From Endozoicomonas montiporae CL-33 (lineage in GTDB: Bacteria > Pseudomonadota > Gammaproteobacteria > Pseudomonadales > Endozoicomonadaceae), in the NCBI RefSeq assembly GCF_001583435.1, contig NZ_CP013251.1, positions 3,671,215 through 3,735,214 on the forward strand: a stretch of 64,000 nucleotides of DNA, written 5' to 3'. A program made the position numbers and the translations under genes. This document shows positions 1 to 8,852 of this stretch, piece by piece; the first letter of the stretch is position 1; each line of letters starts with the position of its first letter. The notes beneath the pieces were generated by a model. That model saw nothing but the letters and a program-made list of their open reading frames with translations. It did not search any database and was not told the DNA's origin.

Positions 1-35
1 TGGCTTCAGAGGCTTATCAACGCAGCATTGTTATC

Positions 36-686
36 ATGAACCCGTTTCCCCTTGATCATAAAATTTATCTTGAGCTTCTCAAAGCATCCGGGCCCATGCC
101 AGTAGCAGGTTCCACCGGGGACCACAGCCTGTTTGAGGTCATTTCCAGCGGGCGCCTGCCCTTCCATGAATACATGCCTTACCAGAGAATGGTCAACGAG
201 AACCTTGCCAGTGCGGCCGGGTCGTCTTCCATTAAGATGTTTTTCTCGGCCAGAGGATACTTGAATCGAGCAAGAGCACTGCGTCAATTAAAAAAGCATC
301 CTGAGCTGATTCAATCGTATTTGATGAGATTGAATCAGAAATACAATGCGACACCCTTCCTGATTGAAATGGTTAAACAGAGTATTAACAACGACAGTTC
401 ATTGTGGGCTGCTATCCGATGGGCAGACCAGAGGCTTGAAAACGGGGGGTTGAATCGACCCGCCATTTCAGAGCTGGAAGCACTGATCTGTGGACGAGGC
501 ATTATGGCGCTGGTGCGAGAGCTCGCCGACAATGAACAACTGACCGACAGCGAACGACTGCTCTACCGGCAACGGATAGACAAATATTCATTTTTTCTGT
601 TGTTGAATTACCCCAGATTGCAGCAGATGCTTTTCGCCATCAGCGATAAAATCATTGGCAATGCTTCTGATCAGGCTACGCAATAA
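36..686 (+). CDS. hypothetical protein, 216 aa
   Basis: An open frame of 216 codons from ATG to TAA with no domain I recognise. The protein looks soluble: no signal peptide or membrane segment is visible. The second half is mainly amphipathic helix, with charged repeats such as ELADNEQLTDSERLLYRQR. The ribosome binding site is weak, so the start could be slightly wrong. It converges with the minus-strand DUF547 gene that ends at 709, leaving a gap of only about 20 bp. The sequence before it is cut off by the window edge, so I cannot tell whether it belongs to an operon. Confidence 0.6.
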   Translation: MNPFPLDHKIYLELLKASGPMPVAGSTGDHSLFEVISSGRLPFHEYMPYQRMVNENLASAAGSSSIKMFFSARGYLNRARALRQLKKHPELIQSYLMRLNQKYNATPFLIEMVKQSINNDSSLWAAIRWADQRLENGGLNRPAISELEALICGRGIMALVRELADNEQLTDSERLLYRQRIDKYSFFLLLNYPRLQQMLFAISDKIIGNASDQATQ

Positions 687-708
687 ACTCCCGTTGAGCA
701 GGAGAGAC

Positions 709-1560
709 TCAACGCCGGAACTCATTCAGCTTCCAGTTATAGCGGTAGCTGATTCCGCCCTTATAGGCCTCCAGACGAGACCGTAACTTTGCATCGGCAA
801 ACTGCAGCAACTCTTTCCAGACGCCTTCCTCGCCAGAAACGTCTTTAGCGGCAAAGTCACCACCATACCACTCAAATATTTTCGACAATACCAGGCGTCC
901 ACCCACAAAGTTAACGCCTTTGCTCTGATTAATGAAACGTCTGGCGGCTTCATCCAGCTGGGCTTCAATCCGTTTGCCGGTGTACATCTCAGGGGCAAGG
1001 TCGGGACAACCAATACTGGCGCAGTTCACCGCATAATGTATACGGGCATTATTCCAGATAGGCCGCAAAATACGATGCTCAATATCATTCAAAGAAAGTT
1101 CTTTTCCGGCGATGGAGATCAGCTCATCATCCCATGGCCCCACGCGGAACCAGCCTTTTCCCAGTTTGGTGATGGATTTCACCGGATAGTTTTTTAAGAT
1201 CAGCTCAACGGTTAAGGCGTTATACAGATTAATCCAGTAGGCCAGCTGCTCGTTTTTATTCAGGGTTCCGGGGTCGATCTGAGACAGATTTTTCAAATAG
1301 CCACGCAATCGTTCTGAGTTTTCACGACTGACACCACCATAAACAAACGTATGCATCTGCAGCTTATCGGAGTAGCGGACGTATTTATCCAGAATAATCT
1401 GCCAGTCACTGTGATCCACTTCCAGCTGGCTGTGCGAGTCGTGTTTATCCCAGAATGACCAGTAATCTTTTTCCGGTGCCGCCCTGAGCACCGTTGTGAA
1501 CGTCATCAGACAGAGCAGCAGCATGAGCCTGACGGCGTATTGAAACAAAACCATACACAT
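709..1560 (-). CDS. DUF547 domain secreted protein (paralogue 1)
   Basis: A 283-aa protein with an N-terminal hydrophobic signal-like segment (LMLLLCLMTFTTVLRA) and then a DUF547 domain. DUF547 hallmarks are visible: WINLYNALTVELIL around residues 107-121, and HYAVNCASIGCPDL around residues 175-188, which holds two conserved cysteines. The biochemical role of DUF547 is not established. The gene lies directly downstream of a second DUF547 gene (1650-2474) that is colinear and similar over its whole length, so the pair is a tandem duplication. A run of 12-bp repeats separates the two genes. Export to the periplasm is inferred from the signal segment. Confidence 0.85.
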   Translation of the reverse strand: MCMVLFQYAVRLMLLLCLMTFTTVLRAAPEKDYWSFWDKHDSHSQLEVDHSDWQIILDKYVRYSDKLQMHTFVYGGVSRENSERLRGYLKNLSQIDPGTLNKNEQLAYWINLYNALTVELILKNYPVKSITKLGKGWFRVGPWDDELISIAGKELSLNDIEHRILRPIWNNARIHYAVNCASIGCPDLAPEMYTGKRIEAQLDEAARRFINQSKGVNFVGGRLVLSKIFEWYGGDFAAKDVSGEEGVWKELLQFADAKLRSRLEAYKGGISYRYNWKLNEFRR

Positions 1561-1590
1561 TCATCCCTGAAACGTGAGACTAGTGACTTA

Positions 1591-1651
1591 AATAGTTTGC
1601 TTTAATAGCTTCTTTAATAGCTACTTCAATAGCTACTTCAATAGTTACTTC
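1591..1651. repeat. short tandem repeat, 12-bp unit
   Basis: Four tandem 12-bp units of the type aatagctacttc occupy 1604-1651, preceded by a degenerate 13-bp copy at 1591-1603. The array lies between the two DUF547 paralogues and its end touches the stop codon of the upstream one (1650-1652). Slippage could change the spacing between the two genes; an effect on expression is speculation. Confidence 0.8.
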
Positions 1652-2474
1652 AATCGGCTGAATTTCCCTGTGATAAAGCATTCAGGTTCCAGTTGTACTG
1701 ATAGATGATTTCACCTTTGTACTGGTCTATTTTGGCCGCCATGGCCATCTGGCTGTTTTCCCTGATATGCCTTAGCAGAGCCTCTTTGGAGCCGAAATCA
1801 ATGGCATACCACTCATAAATTCGTGACAGTGCCAGTTTGCCATCAATAAATGCCACCCCCTTTTCCTGCTGAATAAAGCGCTTAGCCGCTTCAGCCATCA
1901 TGACTTCAACCGTAGCACCGGTATAGGCTTCACCGGCCAGATCGGGACAGCCCAGGCTGGCGCAGTTCACCACATAATGAATACGCTTGTCCTGCCAGAG
2001 AGGTCTCAGGATTCTATGCTCGATATTATTCAGTGTCAGTGTTGTACCTGCCACTTCCGTTATCGGTTCATCCCAAGGGCCAAATTTAAACCATGGCCCT
2101 ATTTTGGTAATGGATTCGACCGGGTAGTGTTTCAGAATCAACTCAATGGTCAGGGCGTTATAGAGATTAATCCAATAAGCCAGCTGTTCTTTTCGGTTGT
2201 AATCCCTCGGCTCCAGTGCCGTCATGTAGCCAATGTAATCCTGTAGCTTTTTACGATACGCATTTGACACTTTCCCATAAGCAAAGAGTGAACCATCCGG
2301 AAAGGGTTTCAGATACTGAGACAGCAGGTAGGACCAGTCCGAATGGTCTATGGTTTTTCGGGATGTTTCATCGCTTTTATCCCAGATTGCCCAGTATTTA
2401 CTGGCGGGCGCGGCCATTGCAGGCTGGGAGATAAGTAGTCCCAGCCCCATCAGCAGGCTTATTATTATTTTCAT
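1650..2474 (-). CDS. DUF547 domain secreted protein (paralogue 2)
   Basis: A 274-aa protein with a clear signal peptide (LLMGLGLLISQPAMAAPA) and a full DUF547 domain. The same blocks occur as in the neighbouring paralogue: WINLYNALTIELILKHYPV, NNIEHRILRPLWQDKRIHY and VVNCASLGCPDLAGEAYTG. The start lies only about 17 bp after the stop of the glucosaminidase gene at 2492-3370, so the two are probably co-transcribed, with paralogue 1 last. The function of DUF547 is unknown. Its link here to a peptidoglycan-type hydrolase suggests an envelope role, which is inference from context only. Confidence 0.87.
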   Translation of the reverse strand: MKIIISLLMGLGLLISQPAMAAPASKYWAIWDKSDETSRKTIDHSDWSYLLSQYLKPFPDGSLFAYGKVSNAYRKKLQDYIGYMTALEPRDYNRKEQLAYWINLYNALTIELILKHYPVESITKIGPWFKFGPWDEPITEVAGTTLTLNNIEHRILRPLWQDKRIHYVVNCASLGCPDLAGEAYTGATVEVMMAEAAKRFIQQEKGVAFIDGKLALSRIYEWYAIDFGSKEALLRHIRENSQMAMAAKIDQYKGEIIYQYNWNLNALSQGNSAD

Positions 2475-2491
2475 GGGTCGTCCTGACCTGA

Positions 2492-3370
2492 TTATTGGCT
2501 TTGGATAACTCCATCATCCGGTGCAATGGCCTCACCTTCAAGGTCATAACGCAATAAATCGTTCCCTCTGATCATTTGCACCAGCTCATCCACGTACTCC
2601 ACACCACGAATGGAGTAAGCATAAAGCCCATGAGCGAGCACCGGGCCGGTTACCGGAAGCCCTGCCTCCCGTCGCTTCATACGCATCTCCCGCATGCCTT
2701 CATAATGATGACTGGAATTCAGGTTATGCATATAAGAACGCACAGAATGCGCCGGGGAGTCGAATTTTCTGACCTCGTATCGGGCACCTTCCGGCCGTCT
2801 TTCCGGTACCAGCCCACAGCCTTCGGAAAAACACCATTGTCCAAAAAAGTTATTTGCATCCAAAGCAAACCGCGATGTTCCCCAGGCGGACTCATTCGCG
2901 GCCTGAACCAGTGCCAGGGACACAGGTATTTCATCAATCTTTAATAACAGTTCATCAAAAATATCATCCAGCCCGTTCTTACTTTCATCCACTTTGTAAC
3001 GACGCACCAAGCTATCAACCCATTGCTGCTCACTGTCGTTTAGTGTGTTTTTGTCTTTATAAGACAGCAATTTCTGACGAATCACACCCAGCTGCTGATT
3101 TTCCTCATCAATCATGGTCTTCATAAAAGCAAAGAATGAGGCTTTTTTCTCCCTGACATCGAGCATACTGCCAAAATCCGGAATATCCGACAGCTGTTTA
3201 TCAATAGCCGCCTTTAGATCGGTATCTTCAGAAACTTCGCTGAACGCCTGCTCCGCTTCTTTCAATGCGTTATCGAGCGCAGAAGGCTGCTGATACAAAT
3301 GCCACCAGCCAGACGACAATACAACAATAACCAACAGCCCCAGAAACATTTTATCGACTCGACTTATCAT
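2492..3370 (-). CDS. Bax-like glucosaminidase-domain protein
   Basis: A 292-aa protein with one N-terminal membrane anchor (FLGLLVIVVLSSGWW), a charged helical linker to about residue 145, and a C-terminal glucosaminidase-type domain. The block AANESAWGTSRFALDANNFF contains the glutamate expected to be catalytic in the Bax/FlgJ muramidase-like family. Aromatic and glycine motifs (NNFFGQWCF, GLYAYSIRG) match Bax proteins. It probably acts on peptidoglycan from the periplasmic face of the inner membrane. It is the first gene of a tight minus-strand group with two DUF547 genes. Family assignment is good; the actual substrate is not shown. Confidence 0.85.
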   Translation of the reverse strand: MISRVDKMFLGLLVIVVLSSGWWHLYQQPSALDNALKEAEQAFSEVSEDTDLKAAIDKQLSDIPDFGSMLDVREKKASFFAFMKTMIDEENQQLGVIRQKLLSYKDKNTLNDSEQQWVDSLVRRYKVDESKNGLDDIFDELLLKIDEIPVSLALVQAANESAWGTSRFALDANNFFGQWCFSEGCGLVPERRPEGARYEVRKFDSPAHSVRSYMHNLNSSHHYEGMREMRMKRREAGLPVTGPVLAHGLYAYSIRGVEYVDELVQMIRGNDLLRYDLEGEAIAPDDGVIQSQ

Positions 3371-3645
3371 GTTTGATCACACTTTATTCTACAGTAAGGC
3401 TTTACATTAACTATGAAACATGCAAACACTAAGCGTAATAGCACTTTCATGGCAGTGGCGGTCTTTCATCACCTTAATGTTCTTGTTGAGGCGGTGACCA
3501 GGAAAGGAAGCTAAATAATAATAACAAAAATCAACCGCTGATTCGTAGCTCGGTCTTGTAGAGATTCTGTTAAAGCTTTTCTACAGGGCGGTGAGAGGTA
3601 CAACATTGCTACGGAAGTACAGCTCGTCAACATGGAGACAGTACC

Positions 3646-4257
3646 ATGATTTTGAGCCACTTCTGGGGTCTGATGACTCACCCCGATGAAGAATGGAACT
3701 CGATTCGGAAACACCCGCCGGGCATTGTGCGGCTCTACCTCGGCCAGATCATCTGGCTGGCAGCCCTGCCCGCAGTCTGCACGTTTTACGGAACCACCAA
3801 AACCGGCTGGTCACTGCCTGGCAGTGAGCACGTTGTCCGACTGACGGAAAGCAGCGCCATGATGATGGCCGGTTTAGCCTGGCTTGCCATTCTGATAGGC
3901 GTTGGAGTAATGGGCACTTTTGTACAGTGGATGAGTGAAACCTTTGGCAGCAAACCAAGCCTTGCCCAGAGTATTGCCTTCAGCTGCTACACCGCCTTTC
4001 CTCTTTTTCTTGCTGGGCTGTGCGGACTGGCACCTTCCATCTGGTTAACCATTGTTGCTGGTACTATTGGCGCATCCTGGTCAGCCTATCTGCTTTACAG
4101 CGGGCTCCCGGTCTTTATGAACATCCCGAAAGAGCAGGGTTTTGTGTATGCCAGCTCGGTACTTTGCATAGGGCTGGTCGTTCTGGTATCCCTGATGATT
4201 ACCACCGTGATTCTCTGGAGTCTGGGTGCCGGGCCGGAGTATGTTCAGGTACTCTGA
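3646..4257 (+). CDS. Yip1-family inner membrane protein
   Basis: A 203-aa protein with about five hydrophobic segments, starting with a short cytoplasmic block containing LMTHPDEEWNSI, typical of bacterial Yip1-domain proteins. An ATG preceded by a GGAG-type site (catggagacagtacc) fixes the start. Bacterial Yip1 proteins are polytopic inner membrane proteins of unknown function. The gene stands alone on the plus strand and converges with the small cysteine protein gene at 4272. Confidence 0.8.
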   Translation: MILSHFWGLMTHPDEEWNSIRKHPPGIVRLYLGQIIWLAALPAVCTFYGTTKTGWSLPGSEHVVRLTESSAMMMAGLAWLAILIGVGVMGTFVQWMSETFGSKPSLAQSIAFSCYTAFPLFLAGLCGLAPSIWLTIVAGTIGASWSAYLLYSGLPVFMNIPKEQGFVYASSVLCIGLVVLVSLMITTVILWSLGAGPEYVQVL

Positions 4258-4271
4258 CCACACAAAAGGTA

Positions 4272-4553
4272 TTAAGAGCTGCTCTTCTTTACTTTTTGAA
4301 TCACTTCCTCCGCTGCCTTGGCATTATTGGGGTAAAGGAAGTCTGTCACATAGTCGGCACCCACTTCCTGAGTGACCACATACCGTGCGCAGTCTTTGAA
4401 ATTGGAAAAGCAGTAGGTGCTTTTAAGCAGTTTGGCCGTTGAAGGCATATCGGGCAAACTGCTTTGAAAAAAAGGGCACACCTCATAGAATTCACAGGTT
4501 GGCTGCTTGTCTGTCATCATCGTTGCTCCGCCTATTGAACACCTATTAAACAA
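4272..4553 (-). CDS. small cysteine-motif protein
   Basis: A small protein of up to 93 aa. An internal start at the second of two adjacent methionines (MTDKQPTCEFYEVCPFF) would give about 81 aa. Four cysteines follow the pattern C-x5-CPFF ... YC-x6-CARYVV, a motif I know from small bacterial proteins and as a module in larger signalling proteins. The spacing could suit an iron-sulfur or other metal site, but no function is established. The frame is well conserved in style and ends just before the convergent Yip1 gene. Confidence 0.65.
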   Translation of the reverse strand: MFNRCSIGGATMMTDKQPTCEFYEVCPFFQSSLPDMPSTAKLLKSTYCFSNFKDCARYVVTQEVGADYVTDFLYPNNAKAAEEVIQKVKKSSS

Positions 4554-4694
4554 TGTCTGATTTATCCCTTACTGACAGATTGTCAGCATCAAAAACCAGT
4601 CATGTTGATGTCAGTCGGCGGAGCCATTCGATTCTGAATACTGTGCGTTCTTCACAGAAGGATGGAAGAACTGTCCAAGAGCGGCGACGTTCGA

Positions 4695-5549
4695 TTAAGA
4701 CTGACAAAGAACACGGCTATGAAACTCCATATGCTGCTCAATAAAGCTGGCAATAAAGTAGTAGCTGTGATCATAGCCTTCATGCCGTTCCAGCGTTAAC
4801 GGATAACCAGTAGCCTTTGCTGCATCCTGCAGAGCTTCAGGCTGAAGCTGCTCCTGAAGAAATTCATCCGCCAATCCCTGACTGACCAAAGCCGGAATCA
4901 TTGAAGAATCATTCGTCACGTTGGCAAGCAAGTGAGCAGCGTCGTATTCCTTCCAACTTGCCTGATGATCACCCAGATAGGCCGTAAAAGCCTTTTGCCC
5001 CCAAGGCACCTGAGAGGGCTGACTGATCGGGGAAAAGGCGGAAACACTCAGATAACGTTCCGGGTTTCTCAGAGCACAAACCAGTGCGCCATGCCCTCCC
5101 ATAGAATGTCCGGAAATGGAACGGCGGCTGTTGACCGGAAAATTCGCTTCAATCAATGCAGGCAGCTCCGAAGTCACATAGTCGTACATGCAATAATGAC
5201 GATCCCAGGGAGCTTGTGTGGCATTGACATAAAAGCCAGCGCCCTGCCCAAGATCATACCCTTCATCATTCGCTACCTGTTCACCTCTGGGGCTGGTGTC
5301 CGGTGCAACAATGGCAATACCCAGTTCCACCGCCATTCGCTGGGCTCCGGCTTTCTGCATAAAGTTTTCATCGGTACAAGTCAGTCCGGATAGCCAGTAC
5401 AGCACCGGAACCCGATTGTTATCATTGGCCTGAGGTGGCATATACACGGCAAAGGTCATGGTGCTACCAGTAGCTTCAGACTCATGCTGGTAACGACGAT
5501 GCCAGCCGCCAAAGGATCGGTTGCTGCTGAGTAGTTGTAACGTTTCCAT
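4695..5549 (-). CDS. fghA: S-formylglutathione hydrolase
   Basis: A 284-aa alpha/beta hydrolase that hydrolyses S-formylglutathione to formate and glutathione, the second step of glutathione-dependent formaldehyde detoxification in the cytoplasm. The nucleophile elbow ISGHSMGGHGALVCALRN carries the catalytic serine, and the C-terminal EGYDHSYYFIASF carries the catalytic histidine. The N-terminal SFGGWHRRYQHESEATG is typical of the family. The partner dehydrogenase gene is not in the window. The remains of a LysR regulator begin divergently about 50 bp upstream (ATG at 5598) and continue beyond the IS1595 element, a common arrangement for this pathway. Confidence 0.93.
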   Translation of the reverse strand: METLQLLSSNRSFGGWHRRYQHESEATGSTMTFAVYMPPQANDNNRVPVLYWLSGLTCTDENFMQKAGAQRMAVELGIAIVAPDTSPRGEQVANDEGYDLGQGAGFYVNATQAPWDRHYCMYDYVTSELPALIEANFPVNSRRSISGHSMGGHGALVCALRNPERYLSVSAFSPISQPSQVPWGQKAFTAYLGDHQASWKEYDAAHLLANVTNDSSMIPALVSQGLADEFLQEQLQPEALQDAAKATGYPLTLERHEGYDHSYYFIASFIEQHMEFHSRVLCQS

Positions 5550-5657
5550 AGCGTTTATCCAAAAATTCCCGAAGCCTCGCGAAAAGCTTCAGGAAAAATG
5601 ATTTAGGCTCTTATCGGATTCCAGACTGCTGAGCTACACTTCATCAAAATCTTGCGA

Positions 5658-6170
5658 ATGCCTGATCACGCAGTGAATATTTGTAAAATTTCAGAACTCA
5701 TCAGCAATCTAACTTGCTTTGAAATGATCCGTGAAAACCGCTGGCCTGACGGGGTGGTTCATTGCCCCCATTGTGATTCAGGCCATGTAAAAAAGAACGG
5801 GCATGACACGGTACAAACTGAATGCCAACACTATCAATGCAAACATTGTGACCGCTACTTTGATGACCTGACTAATACTGTCTTTGCTGGGCATCATCAG
5901 CCTCTTAAGGTGTGGGTTTCCTGTCTGTACCTGATGGGACTCAATGTTTCCAACAGCCAGATTTCTAAAGAACTTGACCTTTCACTGAGTGATGTACATG
6001 AAATGACAACCTTGTTGCGAACCACTGTCGTTAAACGCAAGCCTGACATTACTCTTGAGGGAGAGGTAGAGTTCGACGAGGTGTACATCGTCGCAGGTCA
6101 CAAAGGACATCCTGAAGCTTTAAAAAAATCTATCGCGGCCTCCCCGAAAAAGAAGATTAAAAGGAACTTC
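5658..6170 (+). pseudogene. IS1595 transposase, N-terminal part
   Basis: The N-terminal 170 or so residues of an IS1595-family transposase. It has a zinc-ribbon (CPHC near residue 35 and CKHC near residue 59), a helix-turn-helix region, and the start of the catalytic domain with VEFDEVYIVAGHKG, which holds the first acidic residue. The frame then runs into the IS110 element and stops after KKKIKRNF. The C-terminal part resumes at 7857-8297. TTG at 5652 or ATG at 5658 could be the start. The gene cannot make an intact enzyme. Confidence 0.85.
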
Positions 6171-6207
6171 TGAGTAACTCCCCCTGAGCTCGCCGGTTAG
6201 CAAGCCC

Positions 6208-7605
6208 CTAACCGACAGCAGTTTCAACCGGCGTTAATGTGAAGCCCATATCTTTAGCCTTCTGCTTCAGGGTTTTCAAAACTCTTTCTCTGTACCGCTG
6301 CTCAAAGTATTCCTGACCTTCATCTACATACTGGCTCCCATGCTTGAGCATACTGTAAACCAGCCTTGCCAGCTTATGCGCTGTTGCCGTAATCGCCTTT
6401 GGAGCACCAAGCTTGCTTCGCATTCTTCGGTAATAAGCACCCAAAGCACTTTTTGATCTGGTCAGTGAATAAGCCGCCAACCTGAATGCTGTTGCCGCTG
6501 CGCCTGGTAAACGTTTGGTTTTCCGGTTCAGAACCTTACCGCCGGATATTTTGGTTCCGGGGCAGAGCCCTAACCAAGAGGCAAAATGTTTAGCGGAAGG
6601 CCATCGACTCATATCCAAACCGATTTCTGAAACAATCTTCAGAGCCGTATTTTCGTCGATGCCGTCGATATCAGTCAGATCGACACCGCTCACCCGGTTG
6701 AGCTCTGAACGCACATCAAAGTCTGGAGCGCAACGGGACTTCCGTTTTTTTGAAGGCTTATCTGGCGTAGAAGGTTTCTGGGAGTCTTTATCATCTTTGC
6801 TGTCAAATGTGTTGATCTTCTGTTCCAGAGCTTTGTCACAAGCCCTGATTTTTTCATCATAAGTATCGTAAAGTTCAACAGCTTGCCGCAGAGCAAATAC
6901 ATGCTCATCCCGGTAATGCCCCTTCAGGGATTTGGCGATTTCTTCCTCGGATTTTTTGCAGTGCTTGTCACGATATCTGGCCAGCTCCACAGGGTTCCGC
7001 TGCCCATTCAGTATGGCGCGGATAATAGTCATACCGGTTTTTCCGGTAATATCAGTCACCACATTATCCAGTAACAGATTCATCTGTCGAAGTGCCTTTT
7101 GCATATGCTGGATGTGGGAAGCACGGTAGCCAACAAGAGTGTCACGTTGTCGTCTATAAGATCGTAAAGAGCAAACCTGCTCATCAGGGCGGAACGCGCC
7201 ATTGAGCAACCCGTAAGTATGTAACTGCAAAAGCCATTGGCAGTCCAGAACATCAGACTTACGTCCGGCAACATTCTTTACATGTCGTGCATTGACCAGC
7301 TTTACATCAAGTCCCCGGGATTCCAGTATTTCAAACGCAGGTATCCAGTAAATTCCGGTTGACTCCATCACAACGGTGGTAATGCCAAGCTTTACGAGCC
7401 AGTCAGCCATAGCTTCAAGGTCTGCGGTAAAACAGCCAAACGAACGCACCGGTTGTTCATCTAACTCTTCTGGCACAGCAACAAAATGTGACTCTGACCC
7501 GATATCAATACCAGCAGCAAAGAGATTGATTTTCTCCAGATGTCCGGCAATACGCTTTTTGACTCTGTCAGAATGGGAACGGTTGGATTTGCTGCGGCGA
7601 GACAT
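6208..7605 (-). CDS. IS110-family transposase/recombinase
   Basis: A 465-aa enzyme of the DEDD recombinase type. The N-terminal RuvC-like domain begins AAGIDIGSESHFVAVPEE, with further acidic residues in VVMESTGIYWIPAFE and in GRKSDVLDCQWLLQLH. The C-terminal transposase-20 domain has the helix-hairpin-helix style block VDLTDIDGIDENTALKIVSE and the catalytic-serine region around LGLCPGTKISGGK. The length is normal or slightly long because of a lysine-rich insert (about residues 270-295). It appears intact, so it may still be active. Known members act with a structured RNA encoded by the element itself. Confidence 0.92.
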   Translation of the reverse strand: MSRRSKSNRSHSDRVKKRIAGHLEKINLFAAGIDIGSESHFVAVPEELDEQPVRSFGCFTADLEAMADWLVKLGITTVVMESTGIYWIPAFEILESRGLDVKLVNARHVKNVAGRKSDVLDCQWLLQLHTYGLLNGAFRPDEQVCSLRSYRRQRDTLVGYRASHIQHMQKALRQMNLLLDNVVTDITGKTGMTIIRAILNGQRNPVELARYRDKHCKKSEEEIAKSLKGHYRDEHVFALRQAVELYDTYDEKIRACDKALEQKINTFDSKDDKDSQKPSTPDKPSKKRKSRCAPDFDVRSELNRVSGVDLTDIDGIDENTALKIVSEIGLDMSRWPSAKHFASWLGLCPGTKISGGKVLNRKTKRLPGAAATAFRLAAYSLTRSKSALGAYYRRMRSKLGAPKAITATAHKLARLVYSMLKHGSQYVDEGQEYFEQRYRERVLKTLKQKAKDMGFTLTPVETAVG

Positions 7606-7825
7606 GGTTTACCCTCTATACTTCCGTGCGAAGGCATATCCGGATATGGGGCTGTCGATGATTCGCATTCTTCCGAACGAGATCGCATATTGCGTCATCA
7701 GTGATGTTGTCGCCAGCTCCCCGACCACGCTTTCAAACGGGCAAAAGGCACCAGTGTGTTTACGGTCTCTGGTCCGGGTATGTCTTCCTTTCTATCATAG
7801 GCATGTAGACAGTAGTTGGGAGAAA
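7606..7825 (-). ncRNA. candidate IS110 bridge RNA region
   Basis: About 220 bp of non-coding DNA between the transposase start and the end of the element. In IS110-group elements this position encodes the bridge RNA that pairs with donor and target DNA. I have not folded it or found guide loops; the call rests on position, length and lack of any convincing frame. One short similarity to the target flank (aaaggaa) is too weak to count. Confidence 0.45.
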
Positions 7826-7856
7826 AGTTACTCATAGATGTTCAGCCGAGCCCGGC

Positions 7857-8297
7857 TTGGAGCGCTCTCGAAAAAGACAAGCCTCCCGTTCTCTCGAAAA
7901 AGACAAGCCTCCCGTTCTGGGAATGATTCAGCGAGGAGGTCAGGTCATTATCAACATGCTGGATAATGTTCGAAAAGCCACCATAAAGCCTTTCATTACG
8001 AAGCATGTAGCCAAGGGAACCCAAACTTACACTGATGAATACAGCATTTACAACTCCCTTGAAGAGTGGGGTTACAAGCATAAATCTGTCTGTCATGGTA
8101 AAAGCGAGTACGCCCGGGATGATGACAAGGATGGTATTTATGAAGTACACGTAAACATCATGGAAGGCTTCTGGTCATTGCTCCGTTCATGGCTCAGACC
8201 TCACAGGGGGATTTCTCAGGAAAGCTTACCTTTGTACCTCGGCTTCTTTGAGTTCGTTCATAACGCCGGAATCCGGGGTAAAGGGCAATGGCACTGA
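7857..8297 (+). pseudogene. IS1595 transposase, C-terminal part
   Basis: The C-terminal portion of the transposase begun at 5658. GMIQRGGQVIINMLDNVRK, YTDEYSIYNSLEEWGYKH and VHVNIMEGFWSLLRSWLRPH contain the remaining catalytic residues of the DDE/N type domain. A 26-bp tandem duplication (7865-7890 and 7891-7916) lies at its start. The duplication is not a multiple of three, so it would shift the frame even without the IS110 insertion. The frame ends normally with RGKGQWH. Confidence 0.85.
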
Positions 8298-8546
8298 CTT
8301 AAGGGTAAAAACCTTGAAAATAGTGGCCTCCGGGGCTGAAGCATTGAGGCATTCATGAAGTCATATGCCCAGCAGCGGTCGATTTTACATGGCCTCAAAT
8401 TTTTCCAAGTACCGAGTATGCGGTATTTTCTCCAAAATGTAGCCAGTCCGGCTCAGCTACAACCCCTTGTTTTCAAGGGGTAAATGCTTAATATGATGGA
8501 CCCCATAAACTGGACAGGTAGCTAAGTTAAGTTTTCTGGCTGTAAG

Positions 8547-8852
8547 ATGACCCTGCAGGAGGGAATCATGACAGCAAAAAGAAAACGACATAAGCCCGAA
8601 TTTAAGGCACAGGTAGCACTCGAAGCCTACAAGGGCGAAAAGACCATAAACCAGCTGGCAAGCGAACACGAAGTTGCAGCCGTTCAGGTTAGCCAGTGGA
8701 AGCGACAGCTACTCCAGGGGGTTCCAGAAGTCTTCGGCAGGGCACGGCCAGAGGTAGATCCAGATGCGCTCACTGCCCCCCTGTATCAGGAGATCGGACG
8801 GCTTAAAATGGAGCTGGACTGGTTGAAAAAAAAATCTGGCAATGTCCATTGA
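8547..8852 (+). CDS. IS3-family transposase OrfA
   Basis: A 101-aa protein with a helix-turn-helix (AYKGEKTINQLASEHEVAAV), then a leucine-zipper-like helix ending IGRLKMELDWLKKK. A start at MTAKRKRHKPEF (8568) is more usual for the family. A run of nine A at the end of the frame (around 8826) overlaps the start of orfB and is a typical -1 frameshift site that would produce the OrfAB fusion transposase. Confidence 0.88.
   Translation: MTLQEGIMTAKRKRHKPEFKAQVALEAYKGEKTINQLASEHEVAAVQVSQWKRQLLQGVPEVFGRARPEVDPDALTAPLYQEIGRLKMELDWLKKKSGNVH

Larger units (their letters stand above)
6171..7834 (-). mobile_element. IS110-family element inside IS1595
   Basis: The boundaries are inferred from a 9-bp subterminal inverted repeat, tgagtaact at 6171-6179 and agttactca at 7826-7834, and from where the IS1595 transposase loses and regains homology. 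The element carries one transposase on the minus strand (6208-7605). Only about 35 bp lie after its stop but about 220 bp before its start, which is the layout expected when the guide (bridge) RNA is encoded upstream of the transposase. Exact ends may differ by a few bases because IS110 elements lack ordinary terminal repeats. Confidence 0.75.

Noticed and set aside
1591..1651. CRISPR-like short repeats
   Set aside because: The units are directly adjacent 12-mers without spacers, and no cas gene is in the window.
4553..4744. 63-codon frame overlapping the end of fghA
   Set aside because: Overlaps two better-supported minus-strand genes at both ends and shows no family features.
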